Positions 43,801 to 55,760 of a stretch of DNA of 64,000 bases are shown here, in pieces (the first letter of the stretch is position 1; each line of letters opens with the position of its first letter). The notes under the pieces are model-generated. The model searched no databases. It was not told where the DNA came from and saw only the letters and a program-made list of their open reading frames with translations. The stretch is from Chrysopogon serrulatus (taxonomy: Eukaryota > Streptophyta > Magnoliopsida > Poales > Poaceae). Both the position numbers and the translations under genes were made by a program. Location: NCBI GenBank assembly GCA_015844335.1, contig JADLZL010006556.1, positions 186,001-250,000 on the forward strand. Reading direction: 5' to 3'.

Positions 43801-46087
43801 CCATCGCGTCCACACCTAGCCGCGCTCGCAACGCGCGCGTGCACACACCCAACACGGCAGCTCGGCACCAACGAGCACCCTGCTAAACGCTCGCTGCTGC
43901 CATGGTCATTCCGTCGAGCACCTGTAGAGGCCCCTGCTAGTCAGCCTCCTCTGCTGTTGGGGCATTGAAGCTCAGATGGCCGTCCAGTCCAACAACACTG
44001 CCACGGTCCAGTGGCTGGATTGGCAGGACAGGCCCAGCTCGGCTCTGTTTTCCCCTCCTCCTTTCCCCTACTGATGTGCCAACAGCAGGAGCAAATCAGC
44101 CCATCCGGCTCCTCCTTTTTCCTCTCTTCTGTTATCAGAACACCTCCAAATTTCCAAAATATACCAAAAATTCACCCCGCCCAAAAAATTATGAAACAAA
44201 TTTCATAATTTTTCTAAAATCCTCCTCTACCTCCTAGTGCAATTGGTTTTCTTATTTGAGTAAATTCTTAATGCAGTTTTTATTGGTTCTTATTGCTAGT
44301 CGTGTCCGCCTTTTATTTTTGCGTAGCGACGAGTTGAGCTCATATGGATTTGACGACGCACCCGGAGGCGATGGACCCTGATGGTGGACAACCTCGACTT
44401 CCAGAGACGTGAACCACTACTTCCTCGACATCCAGGTGTCATGGCAGCACCTTTATTTAGAGAATCCTATTAGGCATTGCAATTAGAAATGCTAGTGCTT
44501 TACTTTTATTCCTTTGCTAGTATATGTGATGCATGCTATTGCCTGAGCCTTGATTGCCTTGTTTGAAACCTCTTCACCCTGACTACCCAGCTTCACGCTC
44601 GCCACTTATTTATATGCCTGTCTACTTGCTTACATTTACTTCCATCATAATTACATACATACCTTGTTATGTGATGTGTGATGGAATGTCGGTGATTGTG
44701 GTTGGTGATTGGGGTTGTCCGTGGGACTTCCCCGTGAGATAGATGGTAGGTGAGCGCGACGGGAGCGTTGAATCCCGCGTGGGTGGTGGTGATATGAGGA
44801 GTTCTGGAGATATTTCTTGTCTTGGCCCCCCGTTTCTTGGAGATACCGGCCAGAGTGAGAGAGGTCTTACCTGGAGGGGTGCCCTAGTGGCATGGAGTGC
44901 CCCATATCTAGTTTGTGTGATATTGATTTTGTGGATTTGGAACAGGTGTAGTGGAGGTGGCTACCTGAGAGAGGTGAGCCACGTGTGATTGGTCGAAGGT
45001 GCTTGCTCTGGCCAATTAAGGACCATCGTGGGCTGCATGCCTGGAACACAGGACTATGTTAAACGTGCACACCACAGGCCCTGTATGGGCGGGGCCCGTT
45101 CTGTTGGGCTAGTGCGGACTAAGCCAGTTTCTGTTGGAGCAGAGGTGCACGGGGTTTTGCCCCAGGAGCACAGTGAGAAGGATGCCAATGGCCGTTCCGG
45201 CTACCCTAATCACGATCCCAAGGGTATGCGTCGTGCCGTATGCTACTCCACCATGGGGGCAGTCTGGTAAGGAATGCGCTTGTTCTTGAGCGGTGTTCGC
45301 TTAGACCCCGGCCAAGGTCGATGATGGCGTTCCTGTTGGGTCCAGGTGTACACACTCTGCAGAGTTAAAACTATACGTATAGCTGCGATCTCGGTCATGA
45401 TCACCCCTGTGAACTGTTTCATCCCGCTAGTCTTCTCTTGTGCTTTGCTTCTCTCCCCCGAAGCTAGGTCCGGCTTGAGGCCGTTGAAACGAGGGGCGTG
45501 CGGAGGCTGCCTCGTCGCTTAGACCGAGAGCATGAGGGTGATGTGAGGGATGTTGTGTGATGAGAGGTGAGTTTGTGATGATGATGAGTGGATGGTGAGA
45601 ATGAGTGTGGTTTGGGATTATTGAAGACTTATATATTATACTTTTTGATGCTTTTTCACATGCGCTAGGATGCAAACTACAAAACCAAACTATTAGGATC
45701 ACCGGATCCCTTTATTTTCTATTTTCCACCAAAGCTCATTCGGTGTTGACCATGGCCCGCACACACATCGGTGGTGTGCAGTTTTTTCGACTTTGCAAAG
45801 TGGTGTTGAGATTAGTAGTTGGTTTGTGATCTACTCTCAAGGATGCCCGTGGATTGGATGATCATCATGCTTCACCGCTACGAGTAGTTTATCGGTGTTT
45901 TGTTTTGTTTTGGCCCAAAGTGGGCTTGTAATTAGATTATTGTATTAGGTTTATTTTTGTACCCCGTTGTTGTATGACTTTGTAATCATCGAAAAGTGGA
46001 TGCCCGTGATAGCAGAGATATCCCGGGACTATCACGAGAGGGGCAAGAGAGTGGGAATTTCAAGTTTTGAAATCCCGGTTCGCTTCA
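40812..46087 (+). mobile_element. Giant solo LTR 2 (5.28 kb), related to solo LTR 1
   Basis: Begins TGTAACATTCC and ends GGTTCGCTTCA, flanked by the 5-bp duplication GTAGG (40807-40811 and 46088-46092). The layout repeats solo LTR 1: AAACCCTAG then a TATA box (41974-41980), a GC-rich tract (42000-43960), then a less GC-rich 3' part. The 3' part from about 44455 shares blocks such as GCTAGTGCTTTACT and CTCTGCAGAGTT plus CTATACGTATAG with solo LTR 1 (17865 and 18682). No internal LTR, primer site or protein domain was found. The large ORFs at 41467-42264 and 42639-43490 (minus) overlap other open frames and look like products of GC content. Confidence 0.78.
41974..41980 (+). promoter_or_regulatory. 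TATA box of giant LTR 2
   Basis: TATAAAA after AAACCCTAGTACCCCCA, matching the position and context of the TATA box in solo LTR 1. Confidence 0.65.
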
Positions 46088-46457
46088 GTAGGTTTCCATA
46101 AGATGATTTCAAATGAAAACGTTGTCAACTAAAAAATTTTATAACTTTTCGAGATCTACAACTTTTATTATGTTGGGAGTTTCTTATCCGAGAAAGTTTG
46201 AAAAACTTAAAAAATTAATTTCAAACTATTTTACCGGGCGGATTTCTTAAGAAACCGCCAAGAGAAATCGATTTCTACTAGCGGTTTCTTAAGAAATCCG
46301 CCGGTAGAAATAGTCGATTTCTTGGCGGTTCCTAAAAAAACCGCCAAGAAATCATTTTCTACTGGCGGTTCCTTAAGAGAACCGCCTGTAGAAATGGGGC
46401 TGGTTCTATTGGTCTGTTCTAAAGAGAAACCGCCCAAGAGAAATAAAAACGCTAGTG
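46088..46457. mobile_element. CACTA element 3' end
   Basis: Ends GCTAGTG at 46457, the inverse of CACTAGC. Subterminal inverted motifs built on GGCGGTTTCTTAAGAAA and TTTCTACYGGCGGT fill 46229-46440. With 40620-40811 it forms one element opened by solo LTR 2. The left terminus is missing or too diverged for me to see. Confidence 0.65.
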
Positions 46458-47170
46458 TCAAGAGAAATTGTTTGTGTGATGGTCTTGGGTTTTAAAAAAC
46501 GCCATCGATGCATAAATAGTCTTAAGAAAACATGCTAGGAAGAGAGTAGTCCTACCTCAGATCCTGTTATGCTCATCAGATGATGAGATGTGCCATTTCT
46601 GTTTCAACAAGAAACAATTTCCTGTCAAGCTTAGCTTTGTCATGACAATAAATAAGCACACGACAAACTATTCCACATGTGGGTATGTAGCTAGTATTCT
46701 CTCATGGTCAGTTAAAAGTGGCGTTTGTCTAGAGCTACTGCCGGAAGTAACATCAAGGTCCCCGCTAAGATAGATAACAAAGATAACGAAGGAAAGCAAC
46801 CAAAGCAAAAAAAACTACAAAGAAGCATTCAAAGCAAGATAAACAAAGAAACACTCAATTGAGACTGAGAATGGGACGTACACAAGGAACATATATAGTC
46901 TATAAAAAGGTTCTGACACCATAACAAAGGTAATTTTTTTGCAAATCACATAGTACAAATACAGAGATGCTCATAACGTATGCACTCACCTCTATAAATA
47001 AACGTATGCAAACCTATTCGTAGCTATGAATACCTTTGTAGTAAGACTGTGCCAGTGGATCTCGAGATTGACAGACGCCTCACTGCCAATATAAATATCA
47101 TCTACCACTAAAAGCACATATATTGTTAAATAATCCTGGATTAAATCTAAAAAAATACGAGCATTCTCGT
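46458..47170. other. Unassigned AT-rich sequence
   Basis: No gene, repeat or motif that I can name. Frames of 50-60 codons occur by chance on both strands. Confidence 0.4.
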
Positions 47171-47800
47171 AAAAAGTTGAGGGCTTAGAAGTACCAGCAT
47201 ATACGGCTTTTCAAATATTTGTGTACGTACAGTATTTTTTGGATATATATAAGGGCAACGTACGTAATATAGACGTACGTATAGCAGTCCAGGGATCGAT
47301 CACGCCTGCTAAATGCATCATCATCATCATCCGGCAGCACGTTATTACCGATCCAGCCGCAAGTTACGACCCCTGTGCAGCTATATACCGTGGTAGAACG
47401 AATTCCTTCCTCCTGGGGCGTGCGGTCGGCCGGTTGCTGCCGCCAGGCGTCCAGATCTAGCTAGCGTTGAGAACGGTGCGCACGTACGTCACGCACCGCT
47501 CGATCGACCCGCTCCCCGCGCGCGCCCAGCCGCGTCCGTCATCAATGCCCGATGGCTCATCTCGCCGATCCAATTTAACACACGGCGGCAGCGCATGCGC
47601 TCGCTCCTATCTATCCGGCGCCGCCGCCACCGCGCGGAGGCGCGGACGATGGAGCGGAGCCGTTCTTTGAGGCCGGCGCGCGTGGTCACGGCCTCACGGG
47701 AGGAGGCCACCGGCGGCCGAGGGATGGAGGCACGCAGCCCGGGCCGGCCGCTACAGCGGGCGCATAGCATATGCTAGTCGTCTCTGCATCCACTGTGCTG
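47171..47800. other. Gene-like GC island with upstream TATA, unassigned
   Basis: A TATA-like GGATATATATAAGGGC at about 47238 precedes a GC-rich block (47280-47780). Plus frames 47467-47670 and 47595-47777 and minus frame 47489-47770 (93 codons, Arg-rich) overlap, and none shows a domain. It could be a first exon of a decayed host gene. The coding strand is undecided. Confidence 0.3.
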
Positions 47801-48050
47801 GTTAGTCTCTCTGATGCCCAAACGCGCACATGCTTTTTTTTTTTCACTCAAAGTTGAGGCCAAAAACAATTTAATTTCGTCCACTTGAGTAGTAGCACAA
47901 CGTGTTTGTGTCAATAGAAAAAAAAAAAACGCAGTACTCTACATTTCTACAACGTGTTCCTGCTGGAGCATCTCTCTATAATATAAGCACACGCACAGAC
48001 AGTCGCTGGAGTTTCGGCAATCGCTGCTAATCACGTGCTCCACACGCGCC
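47801..48050. other. Unassigned sequence with homopolymer runs
   Basis: Contains T and A runs near 47835 and 47922, otherwise no feature. Confidence 0.3.
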
Positions 48051-48790
48051 GAATTGAGAAACCCAGCCGACAGGGAGAAGGCACACGCATGTCTGTCCGT
48101 CAAACTGAATAAAAGGCCCAGATCCGTCGTCCGTGATTCGGCCCAAATGGCCCGAATCTCACCGAATTTCGTCCAATTCGGTCCGGCCCGAGACAAAAGC
48201 AAACCGGCCAAAATATTTCGGCCCAATTTAAATTTTGAGCACGTTTTGTGGCCCAACAACGAGCCCACAAACATTCCTGGACCAGTAGCATATTGGAAAC
48301 CCTTCCTCACATCCTGGCCAGCGTCGCGTGCTCGCGAGCCGCCGCCAGCAGCGCTGTTTCCACTCGTCGCCCTCTGCGCCGGCGCTTCTGCAGTCGCCGT
48401 AAGAGCCATGGTCGCTTCCCCAACATCCGAGCTCGCCCGTGGATGCTTCTCAACGTCGCCCATGTGCCATGGCCGCTCCTCGACGCCCGTCGTCGCGACT
48501 TCACTGCCTCTGAGATGTCGTCGCCGCCATCTGCATCTGTTCCTGCCTCCACTGCCTCGTCGCCGTCTTCCTCGCCGCCTGCAAGTTCCACGCTGGCCCT
48601 GCATGCATCCTCTGGATGCCCACTGCCATCTATGACTGTTTGGGGAAATTTTATTCAAATTTGATTAAATTTCATTCAAATTTTGAGCGAATACCGGTCC
48701 GAATTTTTTGAAATTTCCGAATTTCGTCCAATTCGACCTGCACCGAATTTTTTTGCACTCCGAATTCCAAAACCTTGGTGTCATCAGGGT
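48051..48790. other. GC-rich block flanked by CCGAATTTCGTCCAATTCG repeats
   Basis: CCGAATTTCGTCCAATTCG occurs near 48159 and again near 48717, on either side of a GC-rich core open in several frames (48054-48635 and 48248-48664 on plus; 47939-48658 on minus). The repeated AT-rich flanks suggest part of an old mobile element, but I find no termini or target duplication. Confidence 0.35.
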
Positions 48791-48906
48791 ATCCTATTCC
48801 TACCATCCTCGTAGTATCTATCCCTGCCCTGCCCCTACCCTACCCTACCCGATTCATCCGTGTCATCAAGGTACGTCCGTCGCAACGTAGGTTTCGACAC
48901 GACGCG

Positions 48907-48922
48907 CGGGGGGGGGGGGGGT
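48907..48922. repeat. Poly-G run
   Basis: An uninterrupted G tract of about 15 bases. Homopolymers of this length are also prone to sequencing or assembly error. Confidence 0.8.
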
Positions 48923-49130
48923 GGGCGACAAAATTCCTTGGTTTCATCTGAAAAGACGCGCGAATGGTTAAACTCTAAAAGGTAAAAAATGACATTTTTT
49001 TTAAACAGAAGTGTTTTCGTCCGCACGCTACCGCCACGGTATGCAGTAGTCACACACAGTTACATGTGAGGAGTGTCAAGAAAAAAAGAGTGAGTCCAAG
49101 TGAGGGTCCTGTGAAAGCCAATGTATGCTC

Positions 49131-49420
49131 TACTCCCTCCGTCCCTTAGTAACAAGTTGTTTTGCGGTTTAAAAATATACCACAAAGCACGTTTTTAGCT
49201 TGTGCAGGATGGGTCCCACTCTATGTTAAGTACAACACCATTCGTCATATACTTGTCTTCCATTTACGGATAAAGAAATGCATATAAAACTGATGGTAGG
49301 AGAAGCCAATGTGTTGACTGTATTTAATTTTTTAATGGAAAGGCGGTGTTGTGTGCTTTGCATCAACGGTTAATATGTCTATCTTCCCAATCCATCAGCT
49401 CGAGCAAAAATTTATTTGTA
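49131..49420. mobile_element. Stowaway-type end, truncated
   Basis: TACTCCCTCCGTCCCTTAG at 49131 is a Stowaway/Mariner-type terminus. Its partner is not found before another element of the same type begins at 49421. Confidence 0.6.
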
Positions 49421-50140
49421 CTCTCTCCGTCCTGTTTTATGTGTCGTCCAAGCGACAGTAGCTCGTCCCGTAATAAGATCGTTCGCTACGAACTCACTAG
49501 CCTGCTAGCCCCCCAGCGCAGCTGTCTTGTCCCTGTCTCCCGCGTCCTCATCCGGCCACAGCGTCCTCATCCGGCCACCACACAAAAGTGCAGCTATAAA
49601 AAAAAAGAAAAAACTCCACCTCCACCACACAAAATTGCAGCCGTAAAAAAAGGGAAAAAATCCCACCTTATCCCATCAGAGCTCCGCCCTCCGCCGTGTG
49701 CCACCCTCGCCGCGCCACCCCTCGCCCGATCCGTAATCTTGTCGCAGCCGTCCTCCTCCCACGACGAGTTCCCTCTGCTGTCATCCCCTTCCACCGCCTG
49801 TTAGCGCGCCGCCTCCCACATCTTCCACTGCATCCCCCTCTTCCCCTTCTCCATCCATGAAGGGAGCTTCTCCATCCACGAAGGGAAAGTCTTCGCACGT
49901 GAAGGCTGGTTCGCGACGCCACCCTCTCCACCAGCGGAGGCGCTCCCATGTTGGCGTGAAGGTGGCCAGCTACAGTAGCAGCGATGGGAGCCCCGAGCGC
50001 CCAGCTAGGTGGTCGTCGGTGAGAAAAGGTGACATTAATGGCATGTCATTCCAAAACTAATCATTGTGTATTAGGGGTGTTGGACTTGTCTTAATTTCCG
50101 TGCCAGTTTTCCGGCGACATATAAAAGGGGACGGAGGGAG
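49421..50140. mobile_element. Stowaway/Mariner-type element, 720 bp
   Basis: Starts CTCTCTCCGTCCTGTTTTAT and ends ATAAAAGGGGACGGAGGGAG, inverted to each other for about 25 bases with few mismatches, and flanked by TA (49419-49420 and 50141-50142). The interior holds a near-repeat (GTCCTCATCCGGCCAC twice near 49545-49580, then CCACCACACAAAA twice) and a GC-rich stretch to about 50040. No transposase is encoded, so it is non-autonomous and unusually long for a MITE. Confidence 0.75.
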
Positions 50141-50335
50141 TAGGAGTGTTGTGGTTTTTTATCACATGTCTTCAGGGTTCGGGCTCCAATCATGAAAAAC
50201 GACCTATATTGCGCCACGGAGGGACTATGTACGTATTTATTTTGGAATAAAAATTAAACTCTAAAATTACGTTCATCATGTTGGGGCGGAGGGGTAGAAG
50301 CTAGTTGGAATGAGAAAAGACAATCTTACCCCATT

Positions 50336-50840
50336 CTATGTTGTTAAACCATAGAACACAGGCTGTTGTCCCATTGATGAGGTGTGCTGAGACCCCGTCC
50401 CCTCCCCCAAGACGTGGGTGAGACCCCTCATCGGGCACCTCGAGGGGGACAAGCCGGCATCATGGATGTCGAGACTGCCGAGACCACAGGCGTGGACTCC
50501 ACCCCTCCTCGCTCTACATCCTCTGCCACCAAAAAGATGAAGCGTTTCACCAACAAAATCTTCCGCAAGGTGACGTCGCTGCTTCTGCCCTTGCCGGCCA
50601 TGGAGGCACAACCAATATTGTGGATCCGCAGCAGAAGGATATATAGCCGGTTAGACACTTTCACGCGTCCCAGCTTCTAAGCGAGGTGAAGTGTTGGCCA
50701 TGCAGCGGATAGGAATGCTCAATGGTCTGACGAAGTCTACCACGGCGGAGAAGAACGTCTACGACAGTATCTTCGTCGACTAGCTCAACCCCTCGCAATG
50801 CAACTGGGAGCCAGGCACTTGACGAGCTGCTTGGTGGTAA
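50336..50840 (+). pseudogene. Unidentified decayed coding fragment
   Basis: An open frame at 50384-50680 contains MDVETAETTGVDSTPPRSTSSATKKMKRF. After a frame change the sequence continues with GLTKSTTAEKNVYDSIF and ELLGG (to about 50835). The blocks look like former protein sequence, resembling hypothetical proteins often found near grass transposons, but I cannot name the family. Stops and frame changes show it is not intact. Confidence 0.35.
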
Positions 50841-51920
50841 TATATTTGAAATCTGTCATGTGTTCTGTGATGCGATTATAATTAGTCTAATATGTGGACA
50901 TGTTTAAATTTGAAGGATGAATTGAAACAGTTTTGCACCATGAGGCATTCGGGGGGAGTTCTGGTATGTTCATGTGTTTCTTTCTTTTTCTCTAAAGTTG
51001 TGCTATAGAAGCCATCATAGTTGATATTTATGATATGGGTCACACTTGCTGCTTAATTGATTGTATAGCACCTTCCCGCTTGATTGATATTTATGATATG
51101 GCTACCTTGTACATATAACCTCCTGCCTGCTTAATTGGTTGGCAGAGCTAAAACACTTGCTGGAGGAGACATATTATGTATATAGCACAGGTAGGACTAG
51201 TATCAAGCATGAAGTCATTAAGTTTAGCAGACAGAACCCTTGTACTGGTTACAAAATGACCTCAACAATCTACTATCTAGCAATATTGCTGTCACAAGTC
51301 TTGTTTGCAATAATATCTAGCTATAGCTTTGGTCTAGCGAATAAAAGAAATATTACTAGTCAGTCACTACTAGCTAGCAAAAGTCACAAATTTGAGGGAC
51401 AAATAACTATATGGAAGAGGCTAGCAAATACAACGTTTATTAAAGAAAGATCAAACTGCTAGTTTGCCACTACAGACTAAGCAATAGACCACTTGGTATG
51501 CCTGATAGCTGCTGAGTAATTGCTAAATAAAGTTGCCTGACAGCTGCTGAGTATTTTTTAAATAAACACATCTGCAGGTGAATGCTACAATCCATCAAGC
51601 TAGCGTCTCCATTTCTTCATTGCTTTTTACTATGTGCTAGTGTTACATCGAATGTTGTTTTGTTTGTTTCCCAGCTTTTACGTACATTTTTTCTACAGGT
51701 AACAATGAGGATATCTAGGTATCCCTAGTTTAATCAAGGTGTGCATATACTATCTTAATTTTGAAAAAGATCTGCATATGTATATGTCTGTATTATAGAT
51801 CTATAAGAAACTCGTCGCACTTAATTTCCTGCACATGTACAGACTCTCTACTAGCTTCCCTGCCAGCCGGCCCCCTTCTATTCTACGTGTTCCTGCAAGA
51901 TTTTTATTGAATTCTCCTTT
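50841..51920. other. Unassigned AT-rich sequence
   Basis: An ORF at 51139-51462 (107 codons) has no recognisable domain and unremarkable composition. No repeats or termini stand out. Confidence 0.35.
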
Positions 51921-52046
51921 ATTATTTCATGAATCATATTTGATTCTGATGTATTTGCATTTTTGGGCCTACAACAGCAACGTATTATTTCGTGAATCAT
52001 CTTTGATTCTGATGTATTTGCATTTTTGGGCCTACAACAACAACCC
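51921..52046. repeat. 63-bp tandem duplication
   Basis: Two adjacent copies of a 63-bp unit starting ATTATTTC and containing TTTGATTCTGATGTATTTGC differ at only a few bases, so the duplication is young. Confidence 0.9.
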
Positions 52047-52282
52047 ACGAGAGTTTTAAGCCCATGTGAAGCTCAAACTCCTACAGCCTTTACAACAAAA
52101 GAAAAAAAGCCTTTAACAAAGTACAGGTAAAGAAGCCGTGGGCCTGAATAATGTCCATCTTGTGGCCTAACTGGTGACTGATAATTAAACAAATCTTCAG
52201 TCGAAAAAAACAGACAAATTGCACCCCTTAGATATCCATCTTTGCGGTCAGGATGATGACTGATGGTTGAACAATCCATCAG

Positions 52283-53400
52283 TCACCTGCCATGGAGATT
52301 ATTAATAAAAGTTCTTCGAGAACGACGGGCTCGCTGCCTCTGTTTCCTTAACGAGACCCCAGCAGAAAGGAAGGTCAGACGGCCGTCCAACGTTGCTTCA
52401 TCAACTTCGCCGCCGGCCTCGCCGCCCTTGCGTGGTACCAATGGGACGTCTGCGTCAAGCACGACCGAGGTGTGCTCGGCTCCGTTGACAGTCCCGACGG
52501 TGCCGTGGATCTCGGGTACCTCACCGTTGGCCCTGACCAGGACGCGGTATTCTTCGTCCTCACGGACACGGCTCGAGAGCACCTCGCCATCGATCTCATG
52601 GTCTTCCTTGCTCCATGGGCTCTTCGACGATCTCCACTACTGCTCCTACCACGGCAACGATTCCATCAGCTATTACTCTGTAGTCTGTACCAGGACGCGT
52701 GCTCTGTTGTGGATTGGAGCACACCAGCTACCCTCTCCTGGAAAGCCCTGCAGGTGTTCGAAGCAATGTCGAGCCACCACCCTCTGTTGGTCTTCCGGTT
52801 CAGTGTTGTGGTGTGTGCTGTACTGCTCCATGCGATCGCCACCAACCGCAACTACACAACATGGTTGTCGGCACCATCTTCAGTACCACCAGCTGCCCTG
52901 GTGGCGTCTGCCTCATCGATTATGACCACAGTCACCACCGGCGCCACCTCCTTGAACAAGCTGGTGTTGCCCACCTCTTTGTTGTTCTTGTCTGCACCGA
53001 CTTGTCCACTGCCCGGTATGACTATTGCGCCAACATCAGCACCGGCATCAGTTGCTCCGCGTGCCGAGAACATGGTGTGACGACAGGTAGTGAGATCAGT
53101 GGTCCTTGCTGCTGCCTTGAGCTGGTCTGGCGCTCTCTTCATTCATGCAGCAAAGGTGTTTCTGCCCATTCAGATGCAGCAACCATGGCCTCCCACCCAG
53201 GCAGTCTCGCAAGCAGCATGATGTTCTTCAACTCTGGACAACACCTTGGCCTTTCTTTGGTGGCTGTACAATTGTGGCGCTACTAGGTGCTTCTCCAGCA
53301 CAGGCATCCAATTCAGCTAGGCTAGAACTGTTTGGAACAGCTATTGGGTTTCTGCAGAACATCAGATCATCACGGTCTTTTCCTTCTTGTTGAGCGGGAG
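52283..53400. pseudogene. Former coding region, strand and family unresolved
   Basis: Coding-like composition (GC-rich, long frames) but split over frames. On plus, about 52380-52630 reads AVQRCFINFAAGLAALAWYQ and then LGYLTVGPDQDAVFFVLTD. On minus, 52283-52650 reads EEYRVLVRANGEVPEIHGT and GEAGGEVDEATLD, and 52852-53142 reads NTSLFKEVAPVVTVVIIDEAD. The minus-strand reading has more ordinary protein composition across two ORFs but is interrupted by stops between them. I recognise neither. It may be one decayed gene on minus with frameshifts. Confidence 0.35.
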
Positions 53401-54780
53401 CCGGGAGTATACATTGCTGTTAGAATGATTGAGGTGTTGTAGCGGCAAAGTGCATCATTCAGACACTCGATTTGCAGTAAGTGTTGATCCATTAAAATCT
53501 GTTAAACGAGAGAGATGCTGGAGCGTGACATCAACTCATGGCTGGTTTGACATAAAGTCATTATGGTTGGCGCTTTGTGTTGAGCTGCACACGTGCGTTG
53601 ATAAGGGAATGTCATACAAGTTCAGTTGCAATTGCTCTGTCCTGGCTATGGCAAGTTTGATTAGACCAAATCCATGGCCTTCTTTTAGTGAGGAGCATTT
53701 GCACAAATTAGTGTCAGTTTCTTTCTCAATTGAAGTGCATGCAGTTAGTTTCTATTGGTTCTTTTTGCAACACATAGCCCTTTGGTCCCAGCGCGATTGG
53801 GCATGTAGTTTAGAATGGCAATATCATAATTATGATTTCATCTTGAGCTACAGTTCTTATTGCAACTCTATTGCACTTCGGCTCTTTCTATAGGAGCCAA
53901 TACTGGATAATGTTTACTACTCAGCTTGTACTCCTGCATCTAACAGGTTTGAGATGTTGCGTGTTCCATGCACGCCCGATTGACATGGCAGTATAGTTGA
54001 GCATGGCATAATAGTCTATGCTCTGTTTAATCTAAAAGGAGATCCTTCTATATTTTTGTTGACACTGATATCAGCAGTACATCAGAGTGTGTTATGGTTG
54101 CCACATTGCATGCCAATGTTCAGTGAGCTTGTTGATGGGATTGTTAAGGCTGTTGCATGGATTTTTGCCTTGAATTATGGAGATTCTCGCTACAGAAATT
54201 GTTTCTGGGTGGATAAAGCTGATAGCACTGTAGAATTGGTGATCAAGAGTAGAAAATACTTGGTGAGATTTCTGATTGATGAAGTGGGTAAAGAAATTTT
54301 GGGGGGGCACAACTAATATTGCAATAGCAGAGCTTGGCGCATTGCAGCACCTATGGCCATCTCAAAATACCATGCAGCATTAGGGTTGCAGAAACAAATG
54401 GTTGATAGAGGGGACAGAGTTTGTCAATAGATGGCAGGGATGTGCTATCAGTAATGACACATGAATTATGCTCTGACAAATTTATTTTTCCTGTGCTATA
54501 TCATTTCTCTTGGCAGCAGGGAATGGCTACTGGTTATCTGGCAATCGAATACAATGCAACTTGCAATTCTGCTTACTTATGCAACTTGTTCTATCAACCA
54601 GTTGAGATATGGCAATCGAATACAATGCAATCAATGATAGTTTACACTGGAGTAGTTTCTCTATATCTCAGATTCTCAGTAATTCTGCTTGATCTCTACA
54701 TGGTTCAACTGACAATGACAGATACAAATCTGGCATGGAGAATTTGGTGTTTCAGATTACATTGATTCTGCAATTTAACA
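53401..54780. other. Unassigned sequence with short open frames
   Basis: Plus-strand frames at 53429-53893 (154 codons) and 54056-54316 (86 codons) are long for this base composition. They carry no motif I recognise and no splice signals that join them convincingly. A GGCAATCGAATACAATGCAA repeat occurs twice (about 54540 and 54611). Confidence 0.3.
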
Positions 54781-55760
54781 GTGAAAATTGGATATCAGCT
54801 CATGACCATGGGCCTTAATGTTGGGCTTCAAGGATGGTATATGGGCTAGCTTCGGAGGCCCTTTGGCACAAGGGAGCATCTCTACATACGAAAGTTGGAC
54901 CAAAAGCGGGCTGACGGATAGGGCCACGTCGCCCGTTAGCCCGCTGGCCGTTGGATCTGGCGAACTCGCGATGACAGCCATTCGATTGTGGATCGGTCTG
55001 ATCCGTGCCCGTTTCTTTATGAACCCGTAACCTCAGAACCTTCGGGCTCGTCCGTCCGAAAGCGAAGCGGCGGCACGGGCGACAGCCACCAGCGAGGCGG
55101 CGTCGCGGCGCAGCCCTGCAGGCTAGCCGGACATGGCCACCACAGCGGCCCTAAAGGCTAGCCGACGACAGTGGAGCAGGGAGCCGAGTGCAGCCTCCTC
55201 GTCCTCCCTTCTCATTCCCGTATGCCGCGTCGCCTCCTCGCTCCTTTTGGCCGCATCACCTACTGCTCCGGACCCTCCACCCTTTCTCTAGCGCCATCCA
55301 TTCTATCATTGCACACCGCCATCTCCCGCTCCCGCTCCCGCTCCCTTCTCCTGGATCTCACGCTCGTGCCAGAGCTCGATTCGCTGCCGGGGTACCTGAC
55401 CTCGTGATGACGGGGCAGCCGCGACGCTCGAGAGGTGGGTCAAGTGGAGGGCCTCACGGCACTACGGCAGGCGCCCGGGTCCACACGACAACGGCGCCGT
55501 CGCACGCGCCAGTTCGAGCTCGGCCTTTTCCATCGTCAAAACTCCAGGGATTGCGTTTGCGTCCTAGACATGTTCGACAGAATGAGCAGCTGCCAGGTCT
55601 CGTCTGCTGTGCAGGTGCTAAGTACTCATTTCGCTTTCCGTGGCTTTACTTTTTCCCATGTATTTCTGTCTTCTTCCATTCTCTTACTCTTCCATGTGCT
55701 AAAACGTAGGTGCTCCGAGCAAACAGCAAAGAAGATGCTGCAGTTCTCATGAAACGTAGG
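54781..55760 (+). other. Possible promoter and GC-rich first exon, unassigned
   Basis: Base composition changes from AT-rich to GC-rich at about 54900, followed by CT-rich leader-like sequence near 55195-55290. An ORF runs 55188-55709 with an alternative start at 55407 (MTGQPRRSRGG). A frame at 55435-55752 includes a possible small exon reading RDCVCVLDMFDRMSSCQ. This resembles the 5' end of a plant gene, but no family can be assigned. Confidence 0.3.

Noticed and set aside
55560..55610. PPR-like motif (LDMFDRMSSCQ)
   Set aside because: A single short match of a degenerate motif with no second repeat nearby; not enough to call a PPR gene.
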